DNA of 64,000 nt from Actinotignum schaalii FB123-CNA-2 (GTDB lineage Bacteria > Actinomycetota > Actinomycetes > Actinomycetales > Actinomycetaceae): assembly GCF_000411135.1 (NCBI RefSeq), contig NZ_KE150262.1, positions 436,770 to 500,769 on the forward strand, given 5' to 3'. The notes below the pieces were generated by a model. That model saw nothing but the letters and a program-made list of their open reading frames with translations, was not told the DNA's origin and did no database searches. The translations under genes were made by a program, and so were the position numbers. Below are positions 1 through 7,506 of the stretch, one piece after another (the stretch's first letter is position 1; each line of letters opens with the position of its first letter).

Positions 1-308
1 GCCGAGCCCGATAAAATGAACTGGCCAGGGGCGCGCCGCGCGTCGATTTCGTGGCGGATCTCGTTCCACAGGATCGGGGCGAGCTGCCACTCATCAACGA
101 GCCGGGGAACATCGCCTTCCAGAACTCCCTGGGGATTGAGTTCCGCGAGGCGCTGGTTGGATGCCTGGTCCACGCGGAATTCTGATTTGGCGTGGAATAT
201 ACCCGTTTCCGTTTTGCCGCAGCCGCGCGCACCTTCAATCACCACGCCACCCATGATTTCCAGGTCTTGTTGCAGCACTGTATCAACCGCGCGCCGAATA
301 TAAGCCAT
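1..308 (-). CDS. AAA-family ATPase, DUF4143 type (partial, runs off left edge)
   Basis: The reading frame opens at ATG 308 and continues without a stop to the left edge, so only about 102 N-terminal residues are present. A Walker A motif GARGCGKT lies at about residues 27-34, followed by a stretch typical of the AAA_14 domain (residues LVDEWQLAP, then NEIRHEID) and the start of a sensor strand (FILSGS). Proteins of this kind are about 400 residues, with an AAA_14 ATPase domain and a C-terminal DUF4143 domain; their cellular role is poorly known and many sit in accessory regions. Only the family is claimed. The gene is divergent from the TM2 gene at 549. Confidence 0.85.
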   Translation of the reverse strand, partial: MAYIRRAVDTVLQQDLEIMGGVVIEGARGCGKTETGIFHAKSEFRVDQASNQRLAELNPQGVLEGDVPRLVDEWQLAPILWNEIRHEIDARRAPGQFILSGS

Positions 309-421
309 GCTGTGAGACTAGCCGTTTCTCGTGCCATTATCACTATTGCGGGCTTTTCATTATCAGTCTTGCGTATTCGCGGTCGCCGCTTTTGAGGCCT
401 CGCAGCTATTGCTTTTACGGG

Positions 422-460
422 GCCGGGCGTTTCCTCACCAGGTGCCGGGCGTTTCCTCAC
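422..460. repeat. Tandem 17-bp direct repeat, period 22 bp
   Basis: GCCGGGCGTTTCCTCAC occurs perfectly at 422-438 and again at 444-460 with a 5-bp spacer. The 22-bp period is about two helical turns, which would put both copies on the same DNA face, and the pair lies just upstream of a possible -10 element at 495-500. It could be a tandem regulator site for the TM2 gene; that is inference. Confidence 0.5.
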
Positions 461-494
461 AGCTCATAGCAGCCCAGCTCACGGGCCCGCCGGC

Positions 495-500
495 TATACT
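495..500 (+). promoter_or_regulatory. Possible -10 element for the TM2 gene
   Basis: TATACT sits about 50 bases before the ATG at 549. No convincing -35 hexamer is visible at the usual spacing, so this is a weak call based on the -10 alone. Confidence 0.3.
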
Positions 501-548
501 TTTCGGCAGGAGCTCGTGACATACCGGGCACAAGGAAAGATTGGATCA

Positions 549-932
549 ATGAGCGCTTTTGAACCGTACCCACAACGGGGGCCGCAACAGAACCAGCAGT
601 ATCCACTTCCGGGGCAGCCGTATCAGGGGCCGGGACAGCCGTACCCCACCGCTCCGGAGGCGTATCCCACAGCCCCGCCCGCTTACTACCAAGAGCCGCA
701 ATTCCGCACGGTCAACAAGATCGTTTACGTGCTCCTTGCTTTCTTCCTGGGCGGCTTCGGCGTCCACCGTTTCCTGCGCGGTCAGGTAGGTATCGGAATC
801 TGCATGATTCTGTTTAACTGGCTCACTATCGGCATTTGGGCGCTGGTGGAGTTCATTATCGGCTGTGTGAAGCTCAGCAAGTACCCCGGTGACGATTTCA
901 TCTTCACCCAGAGCGGGGATTGGATTTACTAA
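549..932 (+). CDS. TM2 domain-containing membrane protein
   Basis: A 127-residue protein with a proline/glutamine/tyrosine-rich cytoplasmic-type N-terminus (about residues 1-60) and a C-terminal TM2 domain with two membrane segments separated by a short turn (VYVLLAFFLGGFGVHRF, then IGICMILFNWLTIGIWALVE). The GxxGxHRF motif between them is diagnostic. The ATG at 549 is preferred over the upstream in-frame ATG at 516 because AAGGAAAG at 532-539 is well placed for 549. TM2 proteins are small membrane proteins of no assigned enzymatic role; some are linked to envelope or ESX functions. It is followed within 14 bases by the orphan gene at 947, so they may share a transcript. Confidence 0.85.
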   Translation: MSAFEPYPQRGPQQNQQYPLPGQPYQGPGQPYPTAPEAYPTAPPAYYQEPQFRTVNKIVYVLLAFFLGGFGVHRFLRGQVGIGICMILFNWLTIGIWALVEFIIGCVKLSKYPGDDFIFTQSGDWIY

Positions 933-946
933 GAAAGGGGTAGCTC

Positions 947-1234
947 GTGGACACGATTCTTCTCACCTTTGATACAGAGAACGATGTCGTCACCTTGGAA
1001 ACTCCACAGTCCATTTTCGAGGCCGATTTCCCTCCCCGTGATGGTTTCTTTGCCGAAGAAACGGGCGTGAGCATGTCCGTCATGGTTTCCGCCATGATGC
1101 ATGCGATGTCTCCATATCGTCATATCATCAACGTCAAAGACTCTTGGTGGCGTCTCGACATTCCACCTGAGGATCTCCTCGAATACGAGAATAAGAAGTC
1201 CGGGTGGGACGCAACATTCTCCTTAACGTTTTAG
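947..1234 (+). CDS. Hypothetical protein (95 aa)
   Basis: A small acidic protein starting at GTG 947 behind AAAGGGG (934-940). No family was recognised; no signal peptide, membrane segment or cysteine motif is visible. It ends in ...TFSLTF and its last 31 bases overlap the next gene in another frame, which suggests translational coupling. The base composition is lower in GC and the codons less GC-biased than the chromosomal genes further right, suggesting transferred DNA. Size and pairing are compatible with an immunity-type or antitoxin-type protein, but nothing in the sequence proves it. Confidence 0.55.
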   Translation: MDTILLTFDTENDVVTLETPQSIFEADFPPRDGFFAEETGVSMSVMVSAMMHAMSPYRHIINVKDSWWRLDIPPEDLLEYENKKSGWDATFSLTF

Positions 1235-1566
1235 GGAAAAATCCCTATAAAAAACTCGATGGGTGCATCTCGCAGCTCTACCTTGACGAGAGCAACGCAG
1301 ACGTAAATGGATACAGGGGAGTCCCCCTTAAAAACGAGTGGGATGATGAAGAAGAGTACCTCTGGAGGACAGAACAGGATCCATTTTTCCTCCCCGGGGA
1401 ACAATTGGGAACCGTTATGAAACTGGCGCTCGAAAAAGGATATGCGGCCAAAGATTATTGGATGGTTCGGCCCAGTACCGGGCCGGATAGCGGCCAGTGG
1501 AAGGCGGAGTTCCGCCTACCCACTATCTGGAAGCGTCCCCCGTTGCCATCACTCGACTGGCGCTAA
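1204..1566 (+). CDS. Hypothetical protein (about 120 aa)
   Basis: The frame opens at GTG 1204 inside the 3' end of the previous gene and stops at 1566. The protein is rich in aromatic and acidic residues (DDEEEYLW, KDYWMVR) with no recognised domain. No Shine-Dalgarno sequence stands before GTG 1204, so translation would depend on coupling, or the two frames are halves of one frameshifted gene; joining them does not give an obviously better protein. It is followed after 17 bases by a strong intrinsic terminator, which fits the last gene of a short operon. Confidence 0.5.
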   Translation: MGRNILLNVLGKNPYKKLDGCISQLYLDESNADVNGYRGVPLKNEWDDEEEYLWRTEQDPFFLPGEQLGTVMKLALEKGYAAKDYWMVRPSTGPDSGQWKAEFRLPTIWKRPPLPSLDWR

Positions 1567-1583
1567 CATAACGGAAACTCATG

Positions 1584-1618
1584 AAAAGGAGGGGCTGCGG
1601 CACCCTCCTTTTGTTTTT
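1584..1618 (+). terminator. Intrinsic terminator
   Basis: A perfect 10-bp stem (AAAAGGAGGG at 1584-1593 with CCCTCCTTTT at 1603-1612), a 9-base loop and a following GTTTTT. It ends the orphan pair on the plus strand and faces the convergent DUF4261-like gene. Confidence 0.85.
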
Positions 1619-1623
1619 CTGAT

Positions 1624-2394
1624 TTAGTACACCAACCGCAACGTGGGGGTGTCGCCATCGCGGCCCTGGGCGATGGCGATGGACTCATCCGCGGCGGTGC
1701 CCAGAGTTTGCCCTGGCATGAGGGTTGCGCCGTCGGAGATAATATATCCGGCGGTGTTCGCGAGCAGTTCGTACACGGCCTCGCGCGGGCGGTGACTGTC
1801 CTTCACCTCGAGGTCGAGGTGCCCGAAAAGCGGCAGGCCCACGGTGCGTCCGGATACTAGCTCGCCGGCGCGCATCGGCACGTAAATCCACAGTAGGAAC
1901 GGATCCGCGGCGTCGATCCGATAGCCGGTCACCACATCGGCGGGGTAGATGATGCCCAGCTCGGGGCGCGCCACACCCACCGCGGCTTCCTCGCCCATGA
2001 GCGAGCGGATCACGGCCGTGTACACCCGGTGCAGCGTGTGCATAGAGGTACGACGCCGCGCCGCGAACTCGTCGCTCACCGGGTCGGGCATGTCCTCCCC
2101 GGCGCGCGCCATATCGGAGAAAAACGTCATCATAATGTGGAAAGCGTGCGGCGGAGTGGCGCCCTCCAGCGCGGCCGGCCCGGAGACGGGCGTGAGCAGC
2201 ACAGTCACGCCACTGGCCAGAAAATTGAAGACCTGCCCGCCGGGGAGCTCATCCAGGTGGACATCGAGGGCCTGGCCGTCCACTTCCACGCGTTCCAGCG
2301 CCGCGCGCACGTCAATCGGCGCACTAAAAAGGGCGACGGCGCCCAGGTGGTCAGGGGCAACAGGATGAATAGCGGACACCGGAACTTGAGCCAT
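1624..2394 (-). CDS. DUF4261-like protein
   Basis: A 256-residue soluble protein starting at ATG 2394. The C-terminal third (IISDGATLMPGQTLG...ESIAIAQ, then TLRLVY) resembles the end of DUF4261 proteins, whose function is unknown. The middle has HTLHRVYTAVIRSLMGEEAAVGV and a well ordered IYPADVV segment. No catalytic motif, signal peptide or membrane helix is seen. It is a single gene, convergent with the orphan pair and divergent from the antitoxin gene at 2523. The family assignment rests on pattern memory of the C-terminal motif and is moderate. Confidence 0.6.
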   Translation of the reverse strand: MAQVPVSAIHPVAPDHLGAVALFSAPIDVRAALERVEVDGQALDVHLDELPGGQVFNFLASGVTVLLTPVSGPAALEGATPPHAFHIMMTFFSDMARAGEDMPDPVSDEFAARRRTSMHTLHRVYTAVIRSLMGEEAAVGVARPELGIIYPADVVTGYRIDAADPFLLWIYVPMRAGELVSGRTVGLPLFGHLDLEVKDSHRPREAVYELLANTAGYIISDGATLMPGQTLGTAADESIAIAQGRDGDTPTLRLVY

Positions 2395-2522
2395 GTGCCC
2401 TATCGTAGCGGCTTGGCCAAGGCGAGTGCGATACGGGGTTCCCCAACCAGCGTGATGAAGTCTTCCCTCGATGAGCGTCGCCCACTACACTAGAAACGAA
2501 AGAAACGAAAAGGAGGTGTGAT

Positions 2523-2978
2523 GTGACAACTGTTTCACATGATGACAAAATCGCGCAGATTGATCCGGAGATCATGGATCGAATCCGCCGGCTTCTCGCT
2601 AAGTCACGCAGGATCGAATTGGTTTTTGACGGTATTGCTGTAGAAGTTCCACCCCCGCTGCGGGCGCAAATTTCGATGGCCGTGCAGGAAGAACCTGATG
2701 GAGATAGGGAAATCTCCACTCAGGAAGCTGCCGATATGTTGAATATGACCCGCCCGACCGTGGTGAAGCTATGCGAAGACGGCGCTATACCCTTCCGGAA
2801 AATTACCACCCACCGCCGGCTCTGGCTCTCGGATGTACTGAATTATCGAGAAAAGCAGTGGCAGCAAACTCGTGAAGCTCTCGATGCTCTCATGGTAGAT
2901 TCCTATGCCATGGGCGATTACGACGAAGATCCCGAAGTTATCACCCAGGCAATCCGAGAGATGGGCAGTAGGAACTAA
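2523..2978 (+). CDS. Excisionase-type HTH antitoxin (orphan)
   Basis: A 151-residue protein starting at GTG 2523 behind a strong AAGGAGGTG. Residues about 65-115 form an excisionase-type helix-turn-helix (STQEAADMLNMTRPTVVKLCEDG, then THRRLWLSDVLNYRE). This N-terminal linker plus HTH is the form found in antitoxins paired with PIN_3 toxins in actinobacteria; the C-terminal tail after the HTH wraps the partner. The next reading frame begins in a TAATG overlap at 2978, where the toxin gene should be, but that gene is destroyed. The antitoxin itself looks intact, so it may act alone as an autorepressor. Confidence 0.8.
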   Translation: MTTVSHDDKIAQIDPEIMDRIRRLLAKSRRIELVFDGIAVEVPPPLRAQISMAVQEEPDGDREISTQEAADMLNMTRPTVVKLCEDGAIPFRKITTHRRLWLSDVLNYREKQWQQTREALDALMVDSYAMGDYDEDPEVITQAIREMGSRN

Positions 2979-3070
2979 TGCGCGCGGCTTACCTGGATAC
3001 CGACCGCACTCCGTAGCGATTGAGATGTGATCGTCACGTTCAACCTCAAAGACTTTCCACCCGCACTTCT
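2978..3070 (+). pseudogene. Remnant of a PIN-domain toxin gene
   Basis: An ATG at 2978 overlaps the antitoxin stop (TAATG) and reads MRAAYLDTD, like the start of a PIN protein with its first acidic residue, but stops at 3016. At 3027-3070, in another frame, the sequence encodes VIVTFNLKDFPPALL, the highly characteristic IVTxNLKDFP motif near the C-terminus of PIN_3 toxins. The core between them (normally several hundred bases) is missing. So the toxin has suffered an internal deletion plus frameshift. The two parts are seen directly; the reconstruction is inference from the family. Confidence 0.7.
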
Positions 3071-3396
3071 CCACGGAAGTGCTCAAATACCTTCCGCTTT
3101 AGAACCTATAGGATTCCGTGCACGGTCGAAAACTGGGCCACTTTTCTACCGTCGCTTAGGATATAAAGTACAAATTTTGCCTTTACGCTCAGACTCCTGA
3201 GGATGCCGAAGTAGTGATGCGCGAACTCCGCAAGATCCGTAAAGGTCTCTGAATGGGCGCGGCTCGCGCATCCGCGCCATAGATGCAAACACGGATTAAT
3301 TCACTTGAACGGGCGCAGACTTACACGCTAAGATCAAGCCAATAGTTCAGCCTGCCCAAGTTTTCTTGGTGTGGGCTGATCCTCTTTTCGCTCTGC
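3071..3396. other. Degenerate intergenic sequence
   Basis: No intact gene. A frame at 3160-3252 encodes a fragment with PEDAEVVMRELRKIRKGL before a stop, which looks like coding debris; its family is not recognised. An imperfect hairpin around 3349-3379 (CCAAG/CTTGG with flanking GCC/GGC) could be a weak terminator. The stretch separates the ruined toxin-antitoxin locus from the convergent ImmA-type gene. Confidence 0.4.
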
Positions 3397-4581
3397 TTAT
3401 CTCTGGCGCAACTGGATAACCTGCGATTCGCCACCGTCACCGAACTTTTCCACACTAGCGGTATCGGCGGCGGAATCGAGATGCAGCCAGGAGTTAATCC
3501 ATTCCGGTTTGAGCCCCAAAACTTCGGACATCCTAAAAGCCAGGGCTTTCTTGCCGAATACTCGCTCCGCCGCTTGCCTGAACAAGGAAGGCTTTTCCGG
3601 AGGGACAATCACCGGCTCGCGCTTACGCCAGCCGGCGTTAGCCAGCTGAATCTGCAGACTCCGGAAACGGTGCTGCGTAATGATCCCAAGGCGCTGGGCA
3701 CGCACGGCGGTGGCTGCCACACTGATTCCGTATTCTCGCCTGATATCTAGCAAGCTACGTAGCGGCGTCGTTTCATTAATACGTGCCCGGGCCACGGATT
3801 CTGGAAGCAAAAGTGCCCCCGCGAAGTCGTAGGCACGGCGTTCTTGCGGAGCGCGAGTGGAAGGGATCGGCTGAGTAAGGCCCTGATCGAATAGAAGGTG
3901 CCCAAGTTCGTGAGCGAGGGTGAGGCGCTGGCGCGCGCCTTCCGTACGGTGCACAATACTGACCGCTGGGCGAGTATTTTCCCTGCTAGGCAGGGAAATC
4001 GCGAGGTGCCCGGCGTCTTCCACGTCCTCCAGTAAGGGGTACACCACAGCAATCCCGAGAAGCCCAAGGATATGGGTGACATTCTGAATCGGCTCCGTGG
4101 CGCTAAGTCCGAGAACCTTGCGAGTTTGTTCAGCAACCTTTTCCACACCTAAGCCCAAGGCGAGCAGATCGTTACTGGGGAAATCGAGGTACCCAGATTC
4201 TCGCGAGAGAGCATCCCAGGCGCGGTTAACTTCTCGCGCGAGCTGGTTGACCTTGCGTTCAGCGGTGGCCGCGAGCTCAGCGGCTTCTCTGCGCTCAGCA
4301 GTTTCCGCGCACCCAGCAGTGCCCGCAGCGAAACCGGATTTGCTGAAAGTTGTGGTTATGCTGGCGAACTTCGAATCGTCTACCGCGAAGAAGGACAGCG
4401 GCACGTGGAAGATCTGAGCCGCGCGCACCGCAAGTTCCTCATCGAACATGCTTCCGTTCCGGAACAGCTCGGAGATAAAGGACTGGCTCACGCCAAGCTG
4501 GTCACTGAGCTCCTGCCACGTCGCCTGATTTATGTCCAGCAGCGCTTTAAGCCGCTCAGCTCTAAGCCTGCCTTCCATCAT
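3397..4581 (-). CDS. XRE-HTH / ImmA-IrrE family metalloprotease regulator
   Basis: About 394 residues. The N-terminal 60 residues are a lambda-repressor-type HTH (TWQELSDQLGVSQSFISELFRNG). After a charged linker comes an ImmA/IrrE peptidase domain with the zinc motif HELGH (about residues 224-228) and a downstream AYDFAGALLLPE segment that supplies the third ligand region. Such fusions sense stress or phage signals and cleave or control a repressor, often next to mobile or defence genes. ATG 4581 is preferred over GTG 4590 because AGTAGGG lies 7-13 bases before it. It is divergent from the methyltransferase cassette, the normal position of a controlling gene, with about 170 bases of shared promoter region. 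Confidence 0.85.
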   Translation of the reverse strand: MMEGRLRAERLKALLDINQATWQELSDQLGVSQSFISELFRNGSMFDEELAVRAAQIFHVPLSFFAVDDSKFASITTTFSKSGFAAGTAGCAETAERREAAELAATAERKVNQLAREVNRAWDALSRESGYLDFPSNDLLALGLGVEKVAEQTRKVLGLSATEPIQNVTHILGLLGIAVVYPLLEDVEDAGHLAISLPSRENTRPAVSIVHRTEGARQRLTLAHELGHLLFDQGLTQPIPSTRAPQERRAYDFAGALLLPESVARARINETTPLRSLLDIRREYGISVAATAVRAQRLGIITQHRFRSLQIQLANAGWRKREPVIVPPEKPSLFRQAAERVFGKKALAFRMSEVLGLKPEWINSWLHLDSAADTASVEKFGDGGESQVIQLRQR

Positions 4582-4750
4582 TGGCTGCACCCTACTTCTC
4601 TGTTGGCCGGACTACCGTTTGATTGCCTCCATCGTAGTCGGAGCTCGACTCCCCAAAATTTCTGTCGCAAGCCCCCTCTAAGATAGGAACGTACCGCCCG
4701 AGCCGCAGCACCTGCGCCGTGCCCGGGCCCGTCCGCGAAAGGAGCTGGCC

Positions 4751-7504
4751 GTGGCCATCACCCTCCAGAGTATTGAGGAGCACGTCAAGAAACTCACCTC
4801 CCGTGCGCCCTTCACTCGCGATTTCTTCTTCGACCTCCTCCTCGCTTACGGCATCTCCAAATCCAGCGTCACCCGCCTGCGTTCCACCACCGCCAGCTCA
4901 CTCAACGTCGCGGAAAACCCGGAGCGCGATATCGTGTGGAAAAACAAGATCTACCTGGCTGAAACCAGCCGTGACCTCATGGCCGCCGCGCTGGAAATGA
5001 AAACCAACGATGCCGCGCTCCGCTTCAATACCCGCTTCGTCATCGCCACGAATTACGAATCCCTCGCCGCAATTGATACCAAAACCGGCGATTCCCTCAG
5101 CATCCCCCTCGCCAAACTCGCCAGCGATTTCACCTTCTTCCTCCCCTGGGCGAATATGGAGAAACAGCACTTCTCCTCGGATACCCACGCGGACCGCCGC
5201 GCCGCCGAACACATGAGCAAGGTGTACGACGAACTCCTCGCCGCCAACCCCAACCTCTTCCACGAGGACAAATCTCCCCACAGCCTCAACATCTTCTTCA
5301 CTCGCCTCCTCTTCTGCTTCTTCGCGGAGGATACCGGCATCTTCGCAAAAGGCCAGTTCACCAGCGCGGTCGGCTCACACACCCAGCGCGACGGCTCCGA
5401 CACCGCCGCATTCCTCACCGCACTTTTCCACGCGCTGGACACCCCGAACACGTCCGATAAACCCGTCTACTTGCAGAGCTTCCCCTACGTCAATGGTCGC
5501 CTTTTCCGCATTAATAACGACGACGCCGCCTCCTTGACAGTCCCCCAATTCACCAAGCACGCGCGCGATTCGCTCCTGGAGCTCGGCACCCTGAACTGGT
5601 CGGAAATCAACCCGGATATTTTCGGCTCCATGTTCCAGGCGGTGGTAGATAAGGACCAGCGCGCCAACCTGGGCCAGCACTACACCTCGGTGCCCAATAT
5701 CCTCAAAACAATCAAGCCGCTCTTCCTGGATGAGCTCTGGAACGAATACGACAAAGCCTGCGAATCGGTACCGCGACTCAAGAAACTCCTCACAAGAATT
5801 TCAAAAATCAAGCTTTTTGATCCGGCCAGCGGCAGCGGCAACTTTTTAGTTATCGCATATAAGGAATTGCGCAAGCTCGAGCATGCCATCCTCGATCGCA
5901 TTGATTCTCTTTCTTCGGCGGGCCGCTGGGGCCTGCTCGGCATGGGTGAGGAAGAGAAGCTCGGCGCTGCCACCCTGGGCTTTGGCTCCTCGGTGATCAA
6001 TATTGAGAACTTCTATGGCATCGAAATTGACGACATCTCCGTGGAGATGGCTATCCTGTCCCTCTGGATCGCCAAGCACCAGATGAACCAGGAGTTCAAA
6101 GCCAAATTCGGCCTGGATATTCCCCTCATTCCACTCAAGGAGACCGGGCATATCGTGCACGGCAACGCGACCCGCATCGACTGGAACGAGGTCTGCCCCA
6201 ACAACGGCACCGACGAAATTTATTTAATCGGAAACCCACCATATGTAGGATCCAAAAAACAGACCGCCGAACAGAAAGAAGACTTCACACACGTCTTCGA
6301 CTCCCCCAAATACCCCAAGGATCTGGACTACGTCTGTTTGTGGCTCATCAAAGGCTCTCGGTATATCAAGGGAACGAAGGCCAAGCTGGCTTTTGTTACC
6401 ACCAATTCCATTTTCCAGGGCCTCCAAGTTGAATTGCTTTACCCGCATGTCTTTACCGGAAGCATTGAGATCGGGTACGCATACCCCTCATTTAAGTGGA
6501 CGAATAACGCGTCGCATAATGCGGGAGTAACTGTCGCTGTCATTAGCTTGCGTAATGAAAGTGAGGAAAAGAAGTACCTCATCACCGGCGATATCCAAGT
6601 GTCAGCCTCGAATATTAATCCTTATCTGGTCGAGGGACGATCCGTTGTTGTTCGACAAAAAACCCGGGAGCCGTTGTGCCGTTTTCTCCCCCCGATGACA
6701 CTGGGGTCGTTACCCCGTGACGGAGGAAATCTTGTTCTTTCCCCACTGGAGGCAGAAGACATTCTGACCCACTACCCACAACTGTCCGATGTCGTAAAAA
6801 GCTTTATCGGTGCTGACGAATTGATCAACGGGAAGGACCGTTTTTGTCTCTGGTTCACCAAAGACAATCGCGATGAGGCAAGTACAATTCCTGAGATAAA
6901 ACGCAGATTTGAGCACGTCACTCAGATGCGGTTAGCCAGCGTGAGAAAAGCTACGCAAAAACTCGCTAGCATCCCCTGGAGTTTCGATGAGATCCGTTAC
7001 AAGCCCACCGACTCAATTATTGTGCCGAGTGTATCCTCGGAGCGCCGCGATTACGTACCTATCGGGTACCTGGGTCCGGACACCGTCATCTCCAACCTGG
7101 CTTTCGCTGTTTACGATGCCGAGCCGTGGTTGTTTGCCTTGCTGACCTCAAAGATGCACATGGCCTGGCTACGCGCTGTTGGCGGCAGACTAGAAACCCG
7201 ACTACGCTATTCAAACACCCTCGTCTATAACACTTTCCCCGTGCCAGAGTTATCGGCGTCGTCGAAAGAAGAACTCACGAAACGCGCGCTACGCGTACTC
7301 GATGTGCGCGAATACCACTGCGAAAAAACCTTAGCCGAGCTCTACGACCCAGACCTCATGCCGCGCAACCTCCGCGAAGCACACGAAAAAAATGACGAAG
7401 CCGTCGATAGACTTTATAAGAGCACCCCGTTCGCATCCGATGAGGAACGCCTCGCGGTGCTATTCGCGAAGTATCAGCAGATGATCGAAGCAGAAGGGAA
7501 GTAG
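4751..7504 (+). CDS. MmeI-like class I SAM-dependent DNA methyltransferase
   Basis: A 917-residue N6-adenine-type methyltransferase. SAM motif I DPASGSGNF is at residues 357-365 and catalytic motif IV NPPY at 495-498. Downstream, IEIGYAYPSFKW resembles the conserved strand after motif VI-VIII in MmeI-family enzymes, and the last 300 residues would hold the target recognition and C-terminal helical parts. MmeI itself joins a nuclease and a methylase; here I cannot see a clear PD-ExK signature in the first 180 residues. GTG 4751 follows AAAGGAG with good spacing. It is the first gene of a cassette: the helicase starts 2 bases after its stop. Probable role: epigenetic mark and target recognition for the cassette. 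The MmeI relation is by motif only. Confidence 0.85.
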   Translation: MAITLQSIEEHVKKLTSRAPFTRDFFFDLLLAYGISKSSVTRLRSTTASSLNVAENPERDIVWKNKIYLAETSRDLMAAALEMKTNDAALRFNTRFVIATNYESLAAIDTKTGDSLSIPLAKLASDFTFFLPWANMEKQHFSSDTHADRRAAEHMSKVYDELLAANPNLFHEDKSPHSLNIFFTRLLFCFFAEDTGIFAKGQFTSAVGSHTQRDGSDTAAFLTALFHALDTPNTSDKPVYLQSFPYVNGRLFRINNDDAASLTVPQFTKHARDSLLELGTLNWSEINPDIFGSMFQAVVDKDQRANLGQHYTSVPNILKTIKPLFLDELWNEYDKACESVPRLKKLLTRISKIKLFDPASGSGNFLVIAYKELRKLEHAILDRIDSLSSAGRWGLLGMGEEEKLGAATLGFGSSVINIENFYGIEIDDISVEMAILSLWIAKHQMNQEFKAKFGLDIPLIPLKETGHIVHGNATRIDWNEVCPNNGTDEIYLIGNPPYVGSKKQTAEQKEDFTHVFDSPKYPKDLDYVCLWLIKGSRYIKGTKAKLAFVTTNSIFQGLQVELLYPHVFTGSIEIGYAYPSFKWTNNASHNAGVTVAVISLRNESEEKKYLITGDIQVSASNINPYLVEGRSVVVRQKTREPLCRFLPPMTLGSLPRDGGNLVLSPLEAEDILTHYPQLSDVVKSFIGADELINGKDRFCLWFTKDNRDEASTIPEIKRRFEHVTQMRLASVRKATQKLASIPWSFDEIRYKPTDSIIVPSVSSERRDYVPIGYLGPDTVISNLAFAVYDAEPWLFALLTSKMHMAWLRAVGGRLETRLRYSNTLVYNTFPVPELSASSKEELTKRALRVLDVREYHCEKTLAELYDPDLMPRNLREAHEKNDEAVDRLYKSTPFASDEERLAVLFAKYQQMIEAEGK

Positions 7505-7506
7505 CC

